Position numbers and translations under genes: made by a program
The notes under the pieces: generated by a model
The model's database searches: none
What the model was told of the DNA's origin: nothing
The model's input: only the letters and a program-made list of their open reading frames with translations
Part shown: positions 6,621-15,016 of the stretch, piece by piece
Position numbering within the stretch: the stretch's first letter is position 1
How the letters are laid out: the number at the start of each line of letters is the position of its first letter
DNA from: a virus
Reading direction: 5' to 3' (one strand)
DNA: 25,925 nt
Virus record (IMG/VR): IMGVR_UViG_3300036846_001541
Span: 1-25,925 of that record

Positions 6621-8075
6621 TCAATGTGCGCCGCCGCGCCCTCCCACCCGTTCGATCAGCGTCTGGCTGGCGGCGTTGAGGCCGACAACGCTGACCTCGG
6701 CGCCGTGCGCGGCGAGCTTTTCCTGCGCGCGTTGCAGCGCGGCGACGGCAGTCAGATCCCACAGATGGGCCTCGCACAGGTCGATCTGCACCTTCGGCGA
6801 CACATGCTGGTAATCGAAGGCCGCACCCAGCTGTCCGGCCGAGGCGAAGAACACCTGGCCGCGCACACGGTAGACCTGCATGTCCGCAAGGTCTTCGCGC
6901 TGCACGTCCAGCATGCGCCCCACCTTGCGGGCGAAGAACAGGGCAGACAACAGCACGCCGCTGAGCACGCCTTTGGCCAGGTCGTGGGTGGCCACAGTGA
7001 CCACCACGGTCAGCAGCATCACCGCCGATGAACTGCGCGGATGCGTGCGCAGGTCGCGCAGCGAGCGCCAGCTGAAGGTACCGATGCTGACCATGATCAT
7101 CACCGCCACCAACGCCGCCATCGGAATCTGCTCCACCAGATCGCTGCCGTACACCACCAGCACCAGCAGCAGTACACCGGCCACCAGGCAGGACAGCCGG
7201 CCTCGACCGCCGGAGGTCACGTTGATGACCGACTGGCCGATCATCGCGCAGCCGGCCATGCCACCGAGGAAACCGGTGACCGTGTTGGCCAGGCCCTGGC
7301 CGACGCATTCGCGGTTGCGCTCGCTGGGCGTCTCGGTGATGTCCTCGACGATCTGCAGGGTCATCATCGATTCGAGCAGCCCGACCACCGCCAGCGTCGC
7401 CGACACCGGCAGCAGGATGCGCAGGGTGTCCCACGTCATCGGCACGTCGGGGATGAAGAAGTGCGGCAGGCTGTCGGGCAGCCGGCCCATGTCGCCGACA
7501 CTGCGTACGTCGATGCCGAACCCCATCACCACCGCTGTCAACACGGCGATGGCCACCAGCGGCGAAGGCACAGCGCGGGTAACGCGCGGCAGCAGGTAGA
7601 TGATCGCCAGCGCGGCGGCGCACAGGACGTAGACGATGGGGCCGCGGCCGATCAGTTCCGGCATCTGCGCCAGGAAGATCAGTATGGCCAGTGCGTTGAC
7701 GAAGCCGGTGATGACCGAGCGCGAAACGAAGCGCATCAACGAACCGAGTTTGAACACGCCGGCCACTACCTGCAGCAGGCCGGCCAGGATGCTGGCGGCG
7801 AACAGGTACTGCAGGCCGTAATCACGAACGAGGTCGACCATCACCAGTGCCATCGCACCGGTGGCAGCGGAAATCATGCCCGGCCGGCCACCGGCGATGG
7901 CGGTGATCACGGCGATGGAGAACGCGGCATACAGGCCGACCTTGGGGTCGACGCCAGCGATCAGCGAGAACGCGATGGCTTCGGGAATCAGCGCCAGGGC
8001 GACAACGGCACCGGACAGCAGATCACCACGGAGGTTGCCGAGCCATTGCTGGCGCAGGGGATAGGACATTTGCAT
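6621..8075 (-). CDS. SulP-family inorganic anion transporter with STAS domain
   Basis: A 484-residue inner-membrane protein of the SLC26/SulP family, which moves sulfate, bicarbonate or other small anions. The first 390 or so residues hold multiple hydrophobic helices, beginning with the family signature 'LSGAVVALALIPEAIAFSL' then 'GLYAAFSIAVITAIAGGRPG' and 'ISAATGAMALVMVDLV'. 'GGMAGCAMIGQSVINVTSGG' in the second half is also typical. The C-terminal part (about 405-484) is a cytoplasmic STAS domain ('VQIDLCEAHLWDLTAVAALQ'). ATG 8073-8075 is chosen because GGAG lies 7 nt upstream; GTG at 8106-8108 and ATG at 8067-8069 are alternatives. The substrate cannot be told from sequence. The gene separates the effector operon from the tail locus and is probably host-derived. 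Confidence 0.9.
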   Translation of the reverse strand: MQMSYPLRQQWLGNLRGDLLSGAVVALALIPEAIAFSLIAGVDPKVGLYAAFSIAVITAIAGGRPGMISAATGAMALVMVDLVRDYGLQYLFAASILAGLLQVVAGVFKLGSLMRFVSRSVITGFVNALAILIFLAQMPELIGRGPIVYVLCAAALAIIYLLPRVTRAVPSPLVAIAVLTAVVMGFGIDVRSVGDMGRLPDSLPHFFIPDVPMTWDTLRILLPVSATLAVVGLLESMMTLQIVEDITETPSERNRECVGQGLANTVTGFLGGMAGCAMIGQSVINVTSGGRGRLSCLVAGVLLLVLVVYGSDLVEQIPMAALVAVMIMVSIGTFSWRSLRDLRTHPRSSSAVMLLTVVVTVATHDLAKGVLSGVLLSALFFARKVGRMLDVQREDLADMQVYRVRGQVFFASAGQLGAAFDYQHVSPKVQIDLCEAHLWDLTAVAALQRAQEKLAAHGAEVSVVGLNAASQTLIERVGGRGGAH

Positions 8076-8239
8076 GGAAAAGCTCCGCGCACACGCGGGC
8101 GAGGCCACGTGGCGCTGCAGTGGAAAGACACGGGTTCCTGAGCCGGATGGGCCGGCTGCCGAAGGGCGGCAAGGTTCAGGGTGGCGTGATCACTGCAGTG
8201 CGTCGTCGGGGAGCGTGGAAGGGGCGGAGTTTACGGGAA

Positions 8240-8273
8240 GGGGCCGGGCGGCTCAAATGGCCAGCCAGGCCCC
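8240..8273 (-). terminator. Possible terminator at the end of the tail operon
   Basis: On the minus strand GGGGCC and GGCCCC arms enclose an inner GGCT/AGCC stem, 31 nt past the last tail gene's stop codon. Only two T residues follow, so it is a strong hairpin but a poor intrinsic terminator. The rest of 8076-8303 is the SulP upstream region, where no convincing promoter was recognised. Confidence 0.35.
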
Positions 8274-8303
8274 GTTCGCTCCCTATGTTGCGCGCCCGCT
8301 GCG

Positions 8304-8981
8304 TTAGTAGCCGGTCACGTCAAGCACCGCGAGGGCTGCATTGTTCGCGGTATAGGTGAACCCGGTGGGCAGAGGCAGGCCGTAGTTGGGTCCATAGGTG
8401 CGACGAGCCTTGGACGTCATCCCGAAGGTGATGGTGCCACCGTTCACAGCCCCTCCGGAAACACTCACGTCCTCGTATTGCAGGTACTCCTGTGGATCGC
8501 CCCATCGCCGGAACGTGTTCACCGAATCGAACGCGGAGACCAGAGGCATCACTGCCCACGCCCGACCAGGATCGAACTGTGCACTGCCCTGCCAGCCGGG
8601 GCGCGTCGATGCCGAGCGCAGGCCAGCCACCCGCGCGGCCTTCCTGCCCGCGTCGAACATCAGACGGCCAGCACTGTCACGGATGATCAGGCCAAAACTG
8701 CTCGGCGGTTCCTGCGGTGGCGCGTAGACATACCACTGCACCACTGCACCGGGTGGACCCAACAGATACAACCCAGCTGGATAGCCGTCGATCTCGTTGA
8801 AGTACTGGCTACCCACCACTGCGGTCGAGCGCACAGCCACGGAACCCGCATGGTTGCCGATGTAGCGGCTGCCTTCACCGTCCAGCGTAGTGGTGCCCTG
8901 AGCGAGTATCGCCAGTGTCGGGAAGGCATCGTCGATCAGCACCGTGCCCCAGTCATTGATGATCTTGATTCCTGCGGTCAT
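8304..8981 (-). CDS. Post-J tail-associated protein (225 aa)
   Basis: Function is not recognised beyond position: it is the last gene of the tail operon, after J and a 92-residue protein, where flexible-tailed phages keep small tail-tip or fibre-associated proteins. The N-terminus 'MTAGIKIINDWGTVLIDD' is related to the start of its neighbour ('SAGIQVFNADGSLGYD') and to the last residues of J ('IQVFDAAGTLRVQMG'). The rest is rich in Gly, Ser and aromatic residues with predicted beta character and no signal peptide or membrane helix. ATG 8979-8981 begins 1 nt after the upstream stop codon, consistent with translational coupling. It could be a tip accessory or a small receptor-binding protein. 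Confidence 0.65.
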   Translation of the reverse strand: MTAGIKIINDWGTVLIDDAFPTLAILAQGTTTLDGEGSRYIGNHAGSVAVRSTAVVGSQYFNEIDGYPAGLYLLGPPGAVVQWYVYAPPQEPPSSFGLIIRDSAGRLMFDAGRKAARVAGLRSASTRPGWQGSAQFDPGRAWAVMPLVSAFDSVNTFRRWGDPQEYLQYEDVSVSGGAVNGGTITFGMTSKARRTYGPNYGLPLPTGFTYTANNAALAVLDVTGY

Positions 8982-8982
8982 G

Positions 8983-9261
8983 TCAGCGCGCCCATATTTC
9001 GACAGTGCCGGGATAGCGGTCTTTGAGGGGAACGTTGACGTGGCGCCAGCTGATGGTGCCGGAGGCCATGTCGATGGTGAAGTCCGGGGCATACCAGCCG
9101 CGAGCGACCGCCGTTAGATCGGTATCCTCCGGTTGCCGTGAGAAGGCGGCGCTGCTGTCCACCGTGCTGTACTGCACGCGTGCAAGCACGCGGAACAACC
9201 GTCCCTGCGGGTCGTAACCCAGGCTGCCGTCGGCATTGAATACTTGAATTCCTGCAGACAT
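8983..9261 (-). CDS. Small post-J tail protein (92 aa)
   Basis: A 92-residue protein whose ATG (9259-9261) overlaps the J stop codon as ATGA, so it is probably translationally coupled to J. It begins 'MSAGIQVFNADGSLGYDPQG', very close to the C-terminal motif of J and to the N-terminus of the next gene. The remainder ('FTIDMASGTISWRH' and so on) looks like a small beta-rich domain. A GTG two codons upstream (9265-9267) is an alternative start. No enzymatic motif is visible. A structural or adaptor role at the tail tip is inferred from position and the shared motif. Confidence 0.65.
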   Translation of the reverse strand: MSAGIQVFNADGSLGYDPQGRLFRVLARVQYSTVDSSAAFSRQPEDTDLTAVARGWYAPDFTIDMASGTISWRHVNVPLKDRYPGTVEIWAR

Positions 9262-12200
9262 CACCACACCCCCATCTGCACACGCAGCGTTCCGGCTGCA
9301 TCAAATACCTGGATCACGTTGTTGACGATGGTCAGATAGCCCCCGTTGTCCGGGCCGGTCATCGTCATCGCGCCGCTCTTGTCCAACCGCCAACGCGGCA
9401 AGCCCTTGGCGCCCACCGCGTTGGACTGGATGAAGTCACCGATCATCGCGTTCTGGATCCTGCCGTTGCCGATCAACGCCTGGCTGATGAAGGTCTGCCC
9501 GTTCTCGACTACGAAGGGCGTGGTGATCTGCCCGTTCCTCTCATTGATAAGCGCGAAGCGATCCGCCTGCATCAGGATCTGGCTCTGGTAGCTGCCATCA
9601 GGCTGCTGCTCCACGCCCAGGCCCATACCGGCCATGTAGATCTGCCCGGCGCTGGTGATCTGTGCCTTGACCGTATAGGTCGCACTGACCTTCCCATCCA
9701 GGTTGACCACGGCCTGCGAGACCTGCTGGACCGCGGCACTGACACCCTCGATCTTGCCGGGAACACCATCGATGGATGCCTCGACCGTATCCACCCGCTT
9801 GGCCAGTGCCGCGTCCTTCTCCGCCATTACGCTGTAGACGGTGATGGCGCCGGCAGTAACGTCGTTCTCACCGACGTTGTAGTCCTCCTCGCCCGCGCTG
9901 TGGTCGCTGACCTGGGCGAACAATCCGTCGACCTTCTGACCCTGCGCGGCCACCTTGCCATCGACCTCGGTGACGTCCATCTCAAGCTGATCGACACGAC
10001 CAACAACGGCACCAGCGTCAGCGATGGCATCACCCACATCCTTCCAGTGGGTACCGGGAGGCGTTTCGTTGCCTGCTGCGCCTCCCTGCCAGCTCCAGAT
10101 CCGGCCGCCATGGATGACGGTCTGGCCCGGACTGTACGAAGCAGCCGCGTCCCATACCAGCGGCAGTACCTCGGTGACGCGCTCGATCTTGTGCTGCAGC
10201 TGCTGACCCAAGGCACTTTCGTTGATGCGGCCAGCGAAGTAGCTGTCGTAGTCGTCTGGGTTGCTGCTCGATTCGCCGAGCACCCCGACATCCAGTGGAT
10301 ACCAGGGCCCGATGTTGCCGCTGCGATCCACCAGGCGCCCCCAGAACCAGAAACGCACGCCTGCGGCCAGACCGTTCATCTGGTGCTGCGCCTGCGGATA
10401 GGCGAAGTCACCGAGCTTGATCGCGCTCTCACGGTTGGTACCGGTGCTGTACCAGAGCTCGGTACGCTCGGTATCGGTTGCGCCTTGGGGGAAGCCCCAG
10501 GACAGTGCGATGCCGAAGGGGTGACTGGTGCTGGTCAACGACGAGAGCGACGGCGGTGGCGTGGTCTTGCCCTCAATCGTCGTCAGTGCGCTGACCATCG
10601 GCTGCGACACCGCACCCAGCGCATTGACCGCACGCACCCGGGCCAGGTACTGGCCGGCATACACGCCACGCACTTCCAGGCTCTGCGTACCCACGCGACC
10701 GGCGCGTACCCAGTTGAGATCGCCACGACGCCATTCCACGTCATAGGCGATCGCCTTGTCTGCCGCATCCCACTCGATGGTAAGCATCGACGTGGCAATA
10801 CCCTGATCGACCACGACATGCGAGGCCATCCGCACGTTGCTCGGTGGCGGCTGCACACTGGGTGGCACGATGCTGATCGGCAGTTGCTCCAGGCGCGTAC
10901 CATCATCGATGGCGGCATACTTGCCCGGCACATGCTTGAGCGCGGTGATCTGGTAGGTCAGCTCTTCGCCTTCACTGATCGACAGCACGCGGTACTGCTG
11001 CAGTGCCAGCTCCGGCGACTCCAATGCCCAGACCGACTGCGCGACCGGCACTGCCGACCACGGTGCAGTGACCATGACCGTATTGCCGTCAACCGACTGC
11101 ACCGTACGCGCTTCGGAATGGCCGTTGGGGAGCGTGGCGCGCAGGATGTCACCTGCTTCAATCTTCTCTGGCAGCTGGTCCAGCACCATGGTACGGGCAC
11201 CCGCGCTGCGGATACGTCCCGCGTTGCGGCGACCGGCGCGGTTCGGGTCGGCCACCTGGATCACGTCACCCGGCATGCAGCCCAGTGCATCAAGCCCTAC
11301 GGAGAAGCTGATCGTCTCGGTTTCCAGCATCTCGGTATGCAGGATATGGTTGCCCACCCGCTGCGCCTGCGAGCGCGAATGGCAACCCACCGCCGTTACT
11401 TCAGTCTGGTTGATGCCATAGCGGGCAACACCAGGCAGGTGCTGCACCACTTCAACCTTCTGCCGACCGAAGTCATCCGGATCGATCCAGGACACCAGAG
11501 CGACGGTATGTCGCGCCGTACGGCTGCTGCCCGCATAGTGGAAGCGGCCCTCGATGACGTTGGCCTGGCTGTAGGTCAGCAACGGGTCCTTGGGCATATC
11601 GGCCGAAGCCATGACCTGACCGGCCGCATAGAAGCTGATGCCACGGAACATGGTGGCGATGTCCTGCAGCACCCTGTACGCCTCAGCGCGGGTCTGCAGG
11701 TACAGGCTGCAGGTGAAGCGCGGCTCCTTGCCGCCTTGGCCGTTGCTGACCAGCTCATCGCAGTAGCCTGCAATCTGGTACAGGCGCCACTTGTCCACCC
11801 AGTCCAGCGGGATGCGATGGCCCAGGCCGAAGCGATCGTTGGTGACGATGTCGAAGAACACCCACGCCGGATTGTTGGTCCAGCCGCTCTTGAAGGTGCC
11901 ATCCCATACACCGCTGTAGACTCGGGTGAGCGGGTCGTAGTTGGACGGGATACGGACGATGCGCCCCCACAACTGATACGAGCGTGTGGGAATGTTCTGG
12001 AACTGGCTGGCATCGACCTGCACCGCCGCCAGCGCGCAGTTCGGATAGCGCAGCTTGGCATCGATGATCTCGGTCATCGACAGCACATTGATGGTGTCGG
12101 CGATGGTGCTGCTGTTGGCATTCGCAGTCAGTCGGCGGATGCGCACCTGCCACTGGCTGCCCGCCGGAAGATCGATGCGGCGGCTGCGCTCGTACTGGCT

Positions 12201-12749
12201 GGTGGTCTTGCCACTGAAGGCATCGTTCAGCACGGTGCTGAACGGGCCACCATCGGTGGACAGGTCCACCGCATACATGATGCGGTAGCCCTCGGTATCA
12301 CCGTTTTCGGTGTTGGTCTTCTGCAGCGCAGGCACCGCAAAACGGATACGGACCGCTGACAGATCGGCACCGGACACGGTGCGTACCACGGGCGCATCGC
12401 TGCGCAGTTCGACGTTGACGCCGACTTCGTTCTCGATCGAGGGGAAGCCGCTGATGTGCTCCTGGTCCTGGGCGCCCGAACGCGTTTGTACGTCCACGCC
12501 GGAGAAGTTCAGCGTGCCGTCCGGATTCTCGATCGGTACCTGGTCCAGGTAGATGGACTGCTTGCCCGCTACCAGACCGCGGATCTCACCTTCACTGGCA
12601 AGATCGATGATGCGGGCAACCGCCATCGAGTGCAGGCTGTCCGGCGTTTCCACCGGCGTGCGTGCATTGCTGGAGCCCTTTTTTGCGCCGGCCAGCGTGG
12701 GCATGGGTGCACTGCGCTCACGCTGTGCGGATTGAATTATCTGGTTCAA
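9261..12749 (-). CDS. J: Tail tip / host specificity protein J (lambda gpJ-like)
   Basis: A 1162-residue central tail-tip protein that, in lambda-like phages, forms the tip and contacts the receptor. The N-terminal half has the gpJ core: 'DSLHSMAVARIIDLASEGEI' near residue 40, then 'VFFDIVTNDRFGLGHRIP' and 'RFTCSLYLQTRAEAYRVLQD'. About 640-830 holds two fibronectin III-like units ('MLTIEWDAADKAIAYDVEW', 'IALSWGF'). About 990-1090 matches the J C-terminal (DUF1983-type) region ('IYMAGMGLGVEQQPDGSYQS'). The extreme C-terminus ends in 'IQVFDAAGTLRVQMGVW'. The start is a TTG (12747-12749) supported by GGAGG at 12757-12761, 7 nt upstream, and overlaps the gpI stop as TTGA; the next ATG (12702-12704) has no good ribosome site. 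Receptor specificity cannot be read from sequence. Confidence 0.93.
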   Translation of the reverse strand: MNQIIQSAQRERSAPMPTLAGAKKGSSNARTPVETPDSLHSMAVARIIDLASEGEIRGLVAGKQSIYLDQVPIENPDGTLNFSGVDVQTRSGAQDQEHISGFPSIENEVGVNVELRSDAPVVRTVSGADLSAVRIRFAVPALQKTNTENGDTEGYRIMYAVDLSTDGGPFSTVLNDAFSGKTTSQYERSRRIDLPAGSQWQVRIRRLTANANSSTIADTINVLSMTEIIDAKLRYPNCALAAVQVDASQFQNIPTRSYQLWGRIVRIPSNYDPLTRVYSGVWDGTFKSGWTNNPAWVFFDIVTNDRFGLGHRIPLDWVDKWRLYQIAGYCDELVSNGQGGKEPRFTCSLYLQTRAEAYRVLQDIATMFRGISFYAAGQVMASADMPKDPLLTYSQANVIEGRFHYAGSSRTARHTVALVSWIDPDDFGRQKVEVVQHLPGVARYGINQTEVTAVGCHSRSQAQRVGNHILHTEMLETETISFSVGLDALGCMPGDVIQVADPNRAGRRNAGRIRSAGARTMVLDQLPEKIEAGDILRATLPNGHSEARTVQSVDGNTVMVTAPWSAVPVAQSVWALESPELALQQYRVLSISEGEELTYQITALKHVPGKYAAIDDGTRLEQLPISIVPPSVQPPPSNVRMASHVVVDQGIATSMLTIEWDAADKAIAYDVEWRRGDLNWVRAGRVGTQSLEVRGVYAGQYLARVRAVNALGAVSQPMVSALTTIEGKTTPPPSLSSLTSTSHPFGIALSWGFPQGATDTERTELWYSTGTNRESAIKLGDFAYPQAQHQMNGLAAGVRFWFWGRLVDRSGNIGPWYPLDVGVLGESSSNPDDYDSYFAGRINESALGQQLQHKIERVTEVLPLVWDAAASYSPGQTVIHGGRIWSWQGGAAGNETPPGTHWKDVGDAIADAGAVVGRVDQLEMDVTEVDGKVAAQGQKVDGLFAQVSDHSAGEEDYNVGENDVTAGAITVYSVMAEKDAALAKRVDTVEASIDGVPGKIEGVSAAVQQVSQAVVNLDGKVSATYTVKAQITSAGQIYMAGMGLGVEQQPDGSYQSQILMQADRFALINERNGQITTPFVVENGQTFISQALIGNGRIQNAMIGDFIQSNAVGAKGLPRWRLDKSGAMTMTGPDNGGYLTIVNNVIQVFDAAGTLRVQMGVW

Positions 12750-13351
12750 AACTGGTCCTCCGCCAGGATGCCGCCGCTGATCACGGCCGAGCCGATGAAC
12801 ATGCCTTTCTTGTCATGCCCGCCGTAAGCGACCGGTACGGGATTGCCCTGCGCCTGTGTGTTGACGGTGCCGTTCATGCTGTAGCTGGGGGTGTTGTCGG
12901 GCGAGTCTTTTGCTGCCAGCCCCTTGGGCTGGGGAGAGAGCATCTGCGTTACGCCGCCAATGACCATGGACACGCCCATCTTGATCATTGGCTCGCCGAT
13001 TGCTCCGTATCCATAGGCCGATGCAATCGCGCCGACGACGATCAGAACGACACCCGCAATCGTCTGCAGCACACCGCCTCGTTTGCTGCCCACCATCACC
13101 GGCGCGATACGGATATCGTCCTGGCCAGGCGGATCGTGCAACTGTTCCTTCGACAAGTTCTGCCTGCCAGCGAAAACGGCGAATTCAATGCCCTTGGACT
13201 TTGCACCCATCAGGTACTGCTGGAAGCCGGGCAGCATTACGCACAGCGCATGCACGGCTTCGGCGGGGCTGTTCACCGCCAGCCGGAATTTGCGCCCGAA
13301 GCGCGCACCCAGCTTGCCGTACAGGCGGATGGTACGAAGACGGTCAGTCAT
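12746..13351 (-). CDS. I: Tail assembly protein I (lambda gpI-like)
   Basis: A 201-residue protein with the gpI layout. The N-terminal half is a ubiquitin-like beta-grasp ('IRLYGKLGARFGRKFRLAV' through 'AFAVFAGRQ'-like strands). A hydrophobic Gly/Ala segment follows (about 100-150, 'IAGVVLIVVGAIASAYGYG' and 'MGVSMVIGGVTQML'), then a polar tail ending 'PVPVAYGGHDKKGMFIGS'. In lambda, I acts with K, L and J in forming the tail-tip initiator. ATG 13349-13351 is chosen because the family sequence 'MTDRLRTIRLYG' starts there; it overlaps the K coding end by 8 nt. Its own stop overlaps the TTG of J. The tight overlaps indicate coupled translation of K, I and J. Confidence 0.9.
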   Translation of the reverse strand: MTDRLRTIRLYGKLGARFGRKFRLAVNSPAEAVHALCVMLPGFQQYLMGAKSKGIEFAVFAGRQNLSKEQLHDPPGQDDIRIAPVMVGSKRGGVLQTIAGVVLIVVGAIASAYGYGAIGEPMIKMGVSMVIGGVTQMLSPQPKGLAAKDSPDNTPSYSMNGTVNTQAQGNPVPVAYGGHDKKGMFIGSAVISGGILAEDQF

Positions 13352-14084
13352 GGTGCACCTCGCGATGGCGGACGATGCAACGGGTGCGCTCGGCCCACAT
13401 CCCGCCGTAGGGCACGGTTTCGGACAGGCGGCCATGCAGGTGATGCAGCATCTGCCCGTCGCCCAGGTAGACGCCGGCGTGATTGGTCACCGGCGAGCGG
13501 ATCTGCATCAGGATCATGTCGCCCCGCCGCGGCTCGCCTTCGATCAGGTCGAAGCCTTCCGCATGCAGTCGCTCAAGGCTGTACAGGTCCTGGCCCTTGT
13601 CCCACCAGTCGTCGTCGCGGGTGTAGTCGGACAAGGAAATGCCCAGTTCACGCGCGTGGAAGTCGCGTACCAGGCTGTAGCAGTCCAGCACACCATGGGC
13701 GAACTGGCGGCCGACCAGCGGCGCGGCATAGCCATTCGGGTGGATGGTCTGCAGATCACCGCATTCCGGCGCATCACCGTCCACTTGGCCGACGCTGACA
13801 ATGTGCCAGGTCAGGCCACTGTGCTCGCACATCACCCGATCCGCGTCCGACGGTGTGGCTGCCGCGTCCGGATGGCTGTGCACCAGTGCCAGCACCTCGC
13901 CCTTGTCCTCGGCGACGGCATAGTCCTCGGCCGGCAGGCGGAAGTGTTCACTGGGCGTGCCCGCGAGGTTGCGGCACGGCAGATAGTGCTCGCGGCCTTC
14001 GATGGCCACGATCAGCCCGCAGCACTCGCGCGGGTACTCGGCCACGGCATGTGCCTGTATGGCCTGCAGGGTTGTTGGTTGCAT
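13344..14084 (-). CDS. K: Tail protein K: JAMM protease-like plus NlpC/P60 peptidase
   Basis: A 246-residue two-domain tail protein. The first half (about 1-105) is a JAB/MPN domain with an intact JAMM set: E20 in 'YPRECCGLI', H69 and H71 in 'LVHSHPD', and S79/D82 in 'TPSDAD'. The second half (about 115-240) is an NlpC/P60 domain with C135 in 'GVLDCYSLVRDF' and H202 in 'VTNHAGVYLGDG'. In lambda-like phages K works in tip assembly and may cut peptidoglycan during DNA entry. Both active sites look complete, which argues against decay of this locus. ATG 14082-14084 follows 'GGGTGAAAC'. An intrinsic terminator ends just upstream, so expression of K probably depends on read-through. Confidence 0.93.
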   Translation of the reverse strand: MQPTTLQAIQAHAVAEYPRECCGLIVAIEGREHYLPCRNLAGTPSEHFRLPAEDYAVAEDKGEVLALVHSHPDAAATPSDADRVMCEHSGLTWHIVSVGQVDGDAPECGDLQTIHPNGYAAPLVGRQFAHGVLDCYSLVRDFHARELGISLSDYTRDDDWWDKGQDLYSLERLHAEGFDLIEGEPRRGDMILMQIRSPVTNHAGVYLGDGQMLHHLHGRLSETVPYGGMWAERTRCIVRHREVHHD

Positions 14085-14093
14085 GTTTCACCC

Positions 14094-14118
14094 AAAAAAA
14101 TAGCCCGCGCGAGCGGGC
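14094..14118 (-). terminator. Intrinsic terminator between L and K
   Basis: On the minus strand GCCCGC-TCGC-GCGGGC forms a 6-bp all-GC stem with a 4-nt loop (14103-14118), followed by TA and seven T residues (14094-14100). It sits inside the operon: the T-run ends 9 nt before the K start codon, next to its ribosome site. The plus strand has no T-run, so it acts in the direction of the tail genes. Confidence 0.75.
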
Positions 14119-14146
14119 CTGGAAGTGGAGAATCGGAAGCGCTGGA

Positions 14147-14842
14147 TCAGGAGCGGAGCAGGCCGGCCGCCGGGAAGCCGCCATAGGGCAAAGGCTTGTC
14201 CTGGCCGAAGCGCATCTTGCAGCTGCGCACACGGCCGCCGCACTGGTCGCGGGCGGGATCATCGGTGGCAACGTCGTCGCCATCGGCAACTGCGGGACCG
14301 TTGTAGCCGCAGTAAGGGCCGCGGTAGCCACCGCGTACCAGCCAACCACACATGCCGGCGATGATCTGCCGGCCGGGCAGCTGTTCGCCGTTGAGATCGA
14401 TGGCTGTAGTCAGCTCGAACTCCACCATCTGCTTGTCTTCACCGACCTTGCGCTCGATGAACCAGACCTCGTCAGGGAAGTGCTCTGCCGGATCGGCGCT
14501 GGGATTGCCCTCTTCGAAGTTGGCAGCATCCAGGTACTTGGCCAGCGTCTGCCGACGGATGACGCGGGCGCCGACCAGATCATCGAACAGCAGGCACATC
14601 GCGGTGATGCGGCCATCGATGTTGCTGACCCGAAGCTTCGGGTTCGGCGGCTGGTCGCTGGTTCGTTCAAAGCCGCTGGCTTCGATCGGCCAGGGGCCGT
14701 ACTCCTGACCCTGCCAGGTGATCACACCGCTCTGCAGGTGCGCGTGGAAGAACAGCTGGTCGGCACCGAAACTGCTGGCGTCCAGTTCGAAGACAGTAAT
14801 GCGGCCACCCGGCTCAAGTTGCTGGGCATCGGCGGTGATCAT
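14147..14842 (-). CDS. L: Minor tail protein L (lambda gpL-like)
   Basis: A 231-residue minor tail protein. The N-terminal part carries 'GGRITVFELDASSFGAD' and 'ITWQGQEYGPWPIEASGFE', typical of gpL. The C-terminal third has four Cys (C165, C178, C201, C208 in 'GMCGW', 'YCGYNG', 'DQCGG', 'SCKMRFG'), the pattern that in lambda gpL binds an iron-sulfur cluster needed for tail assembly. All four are kept here. ATG 14840-14842 overlaps the stop of the preceding 58-residue ORF as ATGA. In most lambda-type tails L follows M directly; here about 5 kb with four fibre genes separates them. Confidence 0.93.
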   Translation of the reverse strand: MITADAQQLEPGGRITVFELDASSFGADQLFFHAHLQSGVITWQGQEYGPWPIEASGFERTSDQPPNPKLRVSNIDGRITAMCLLFDDLVGARVIRRQTLAKYLDAANFEEGNPSADPAEHFPDEVWFIERKVGEDKQMVEFELTTAIDLNGEQLPGRQIIAGMCGWLVRGGYRGPYCGYNGPAVADGDDVATDDPARDQCGGRVRSCKMRFGQDKPLPYGGFPAAGLLRS

Positions 14843-15015
14843 GAGTAGGTCTCCTGTGTTGCGGCACGCAGTTCGCGTGAAAGTGGCAGGCCGGATGGTT
14901 CATTGCTGGGTGCCGGTCTCCCGGCGCCGCAAACGAGGACACGATGACCAGGCGGCAGGGAGGTATTGGTGGTGAAGCAGTGAAGCTGGTTGTGCTGGAT
15001 GGCGGGTTTCTTCAT
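14839..15015 (-). CDS. Small ORF (58 aa) coupled to L
   Basis: A 58-residue ORF beginning 'MKKPAIQHNQLHCFTTNTSL'. The support is contextual: GGAG lies 7 nt before ATG 15013-15015, the start comes 1 nt after the stop of the last fibre gene, and the stop overlaps the L start as ATGA. It fills the gap exactly. No signal peptide, membrane helix or known domain is visible; it contains two Cys and several Pro. It could be a small fibre chaperone or assembly protein, or only a translational link that couples L to the fibre genes. No function is claimed. Confidence 0.55.
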   Translation of the reverse strand: MKKPAIQHNQLHCFTTNTSLPPGHRVLVCGAGRPAPSNEPSGLPLSRELRAATQETYS

Positions 15016-15016
15016 G

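Noticed and set aside
9900-12359. 819-codon plus-strand ORF opposite J
   Set aside because: Antisense of J with no recognisable domain and biased composition.
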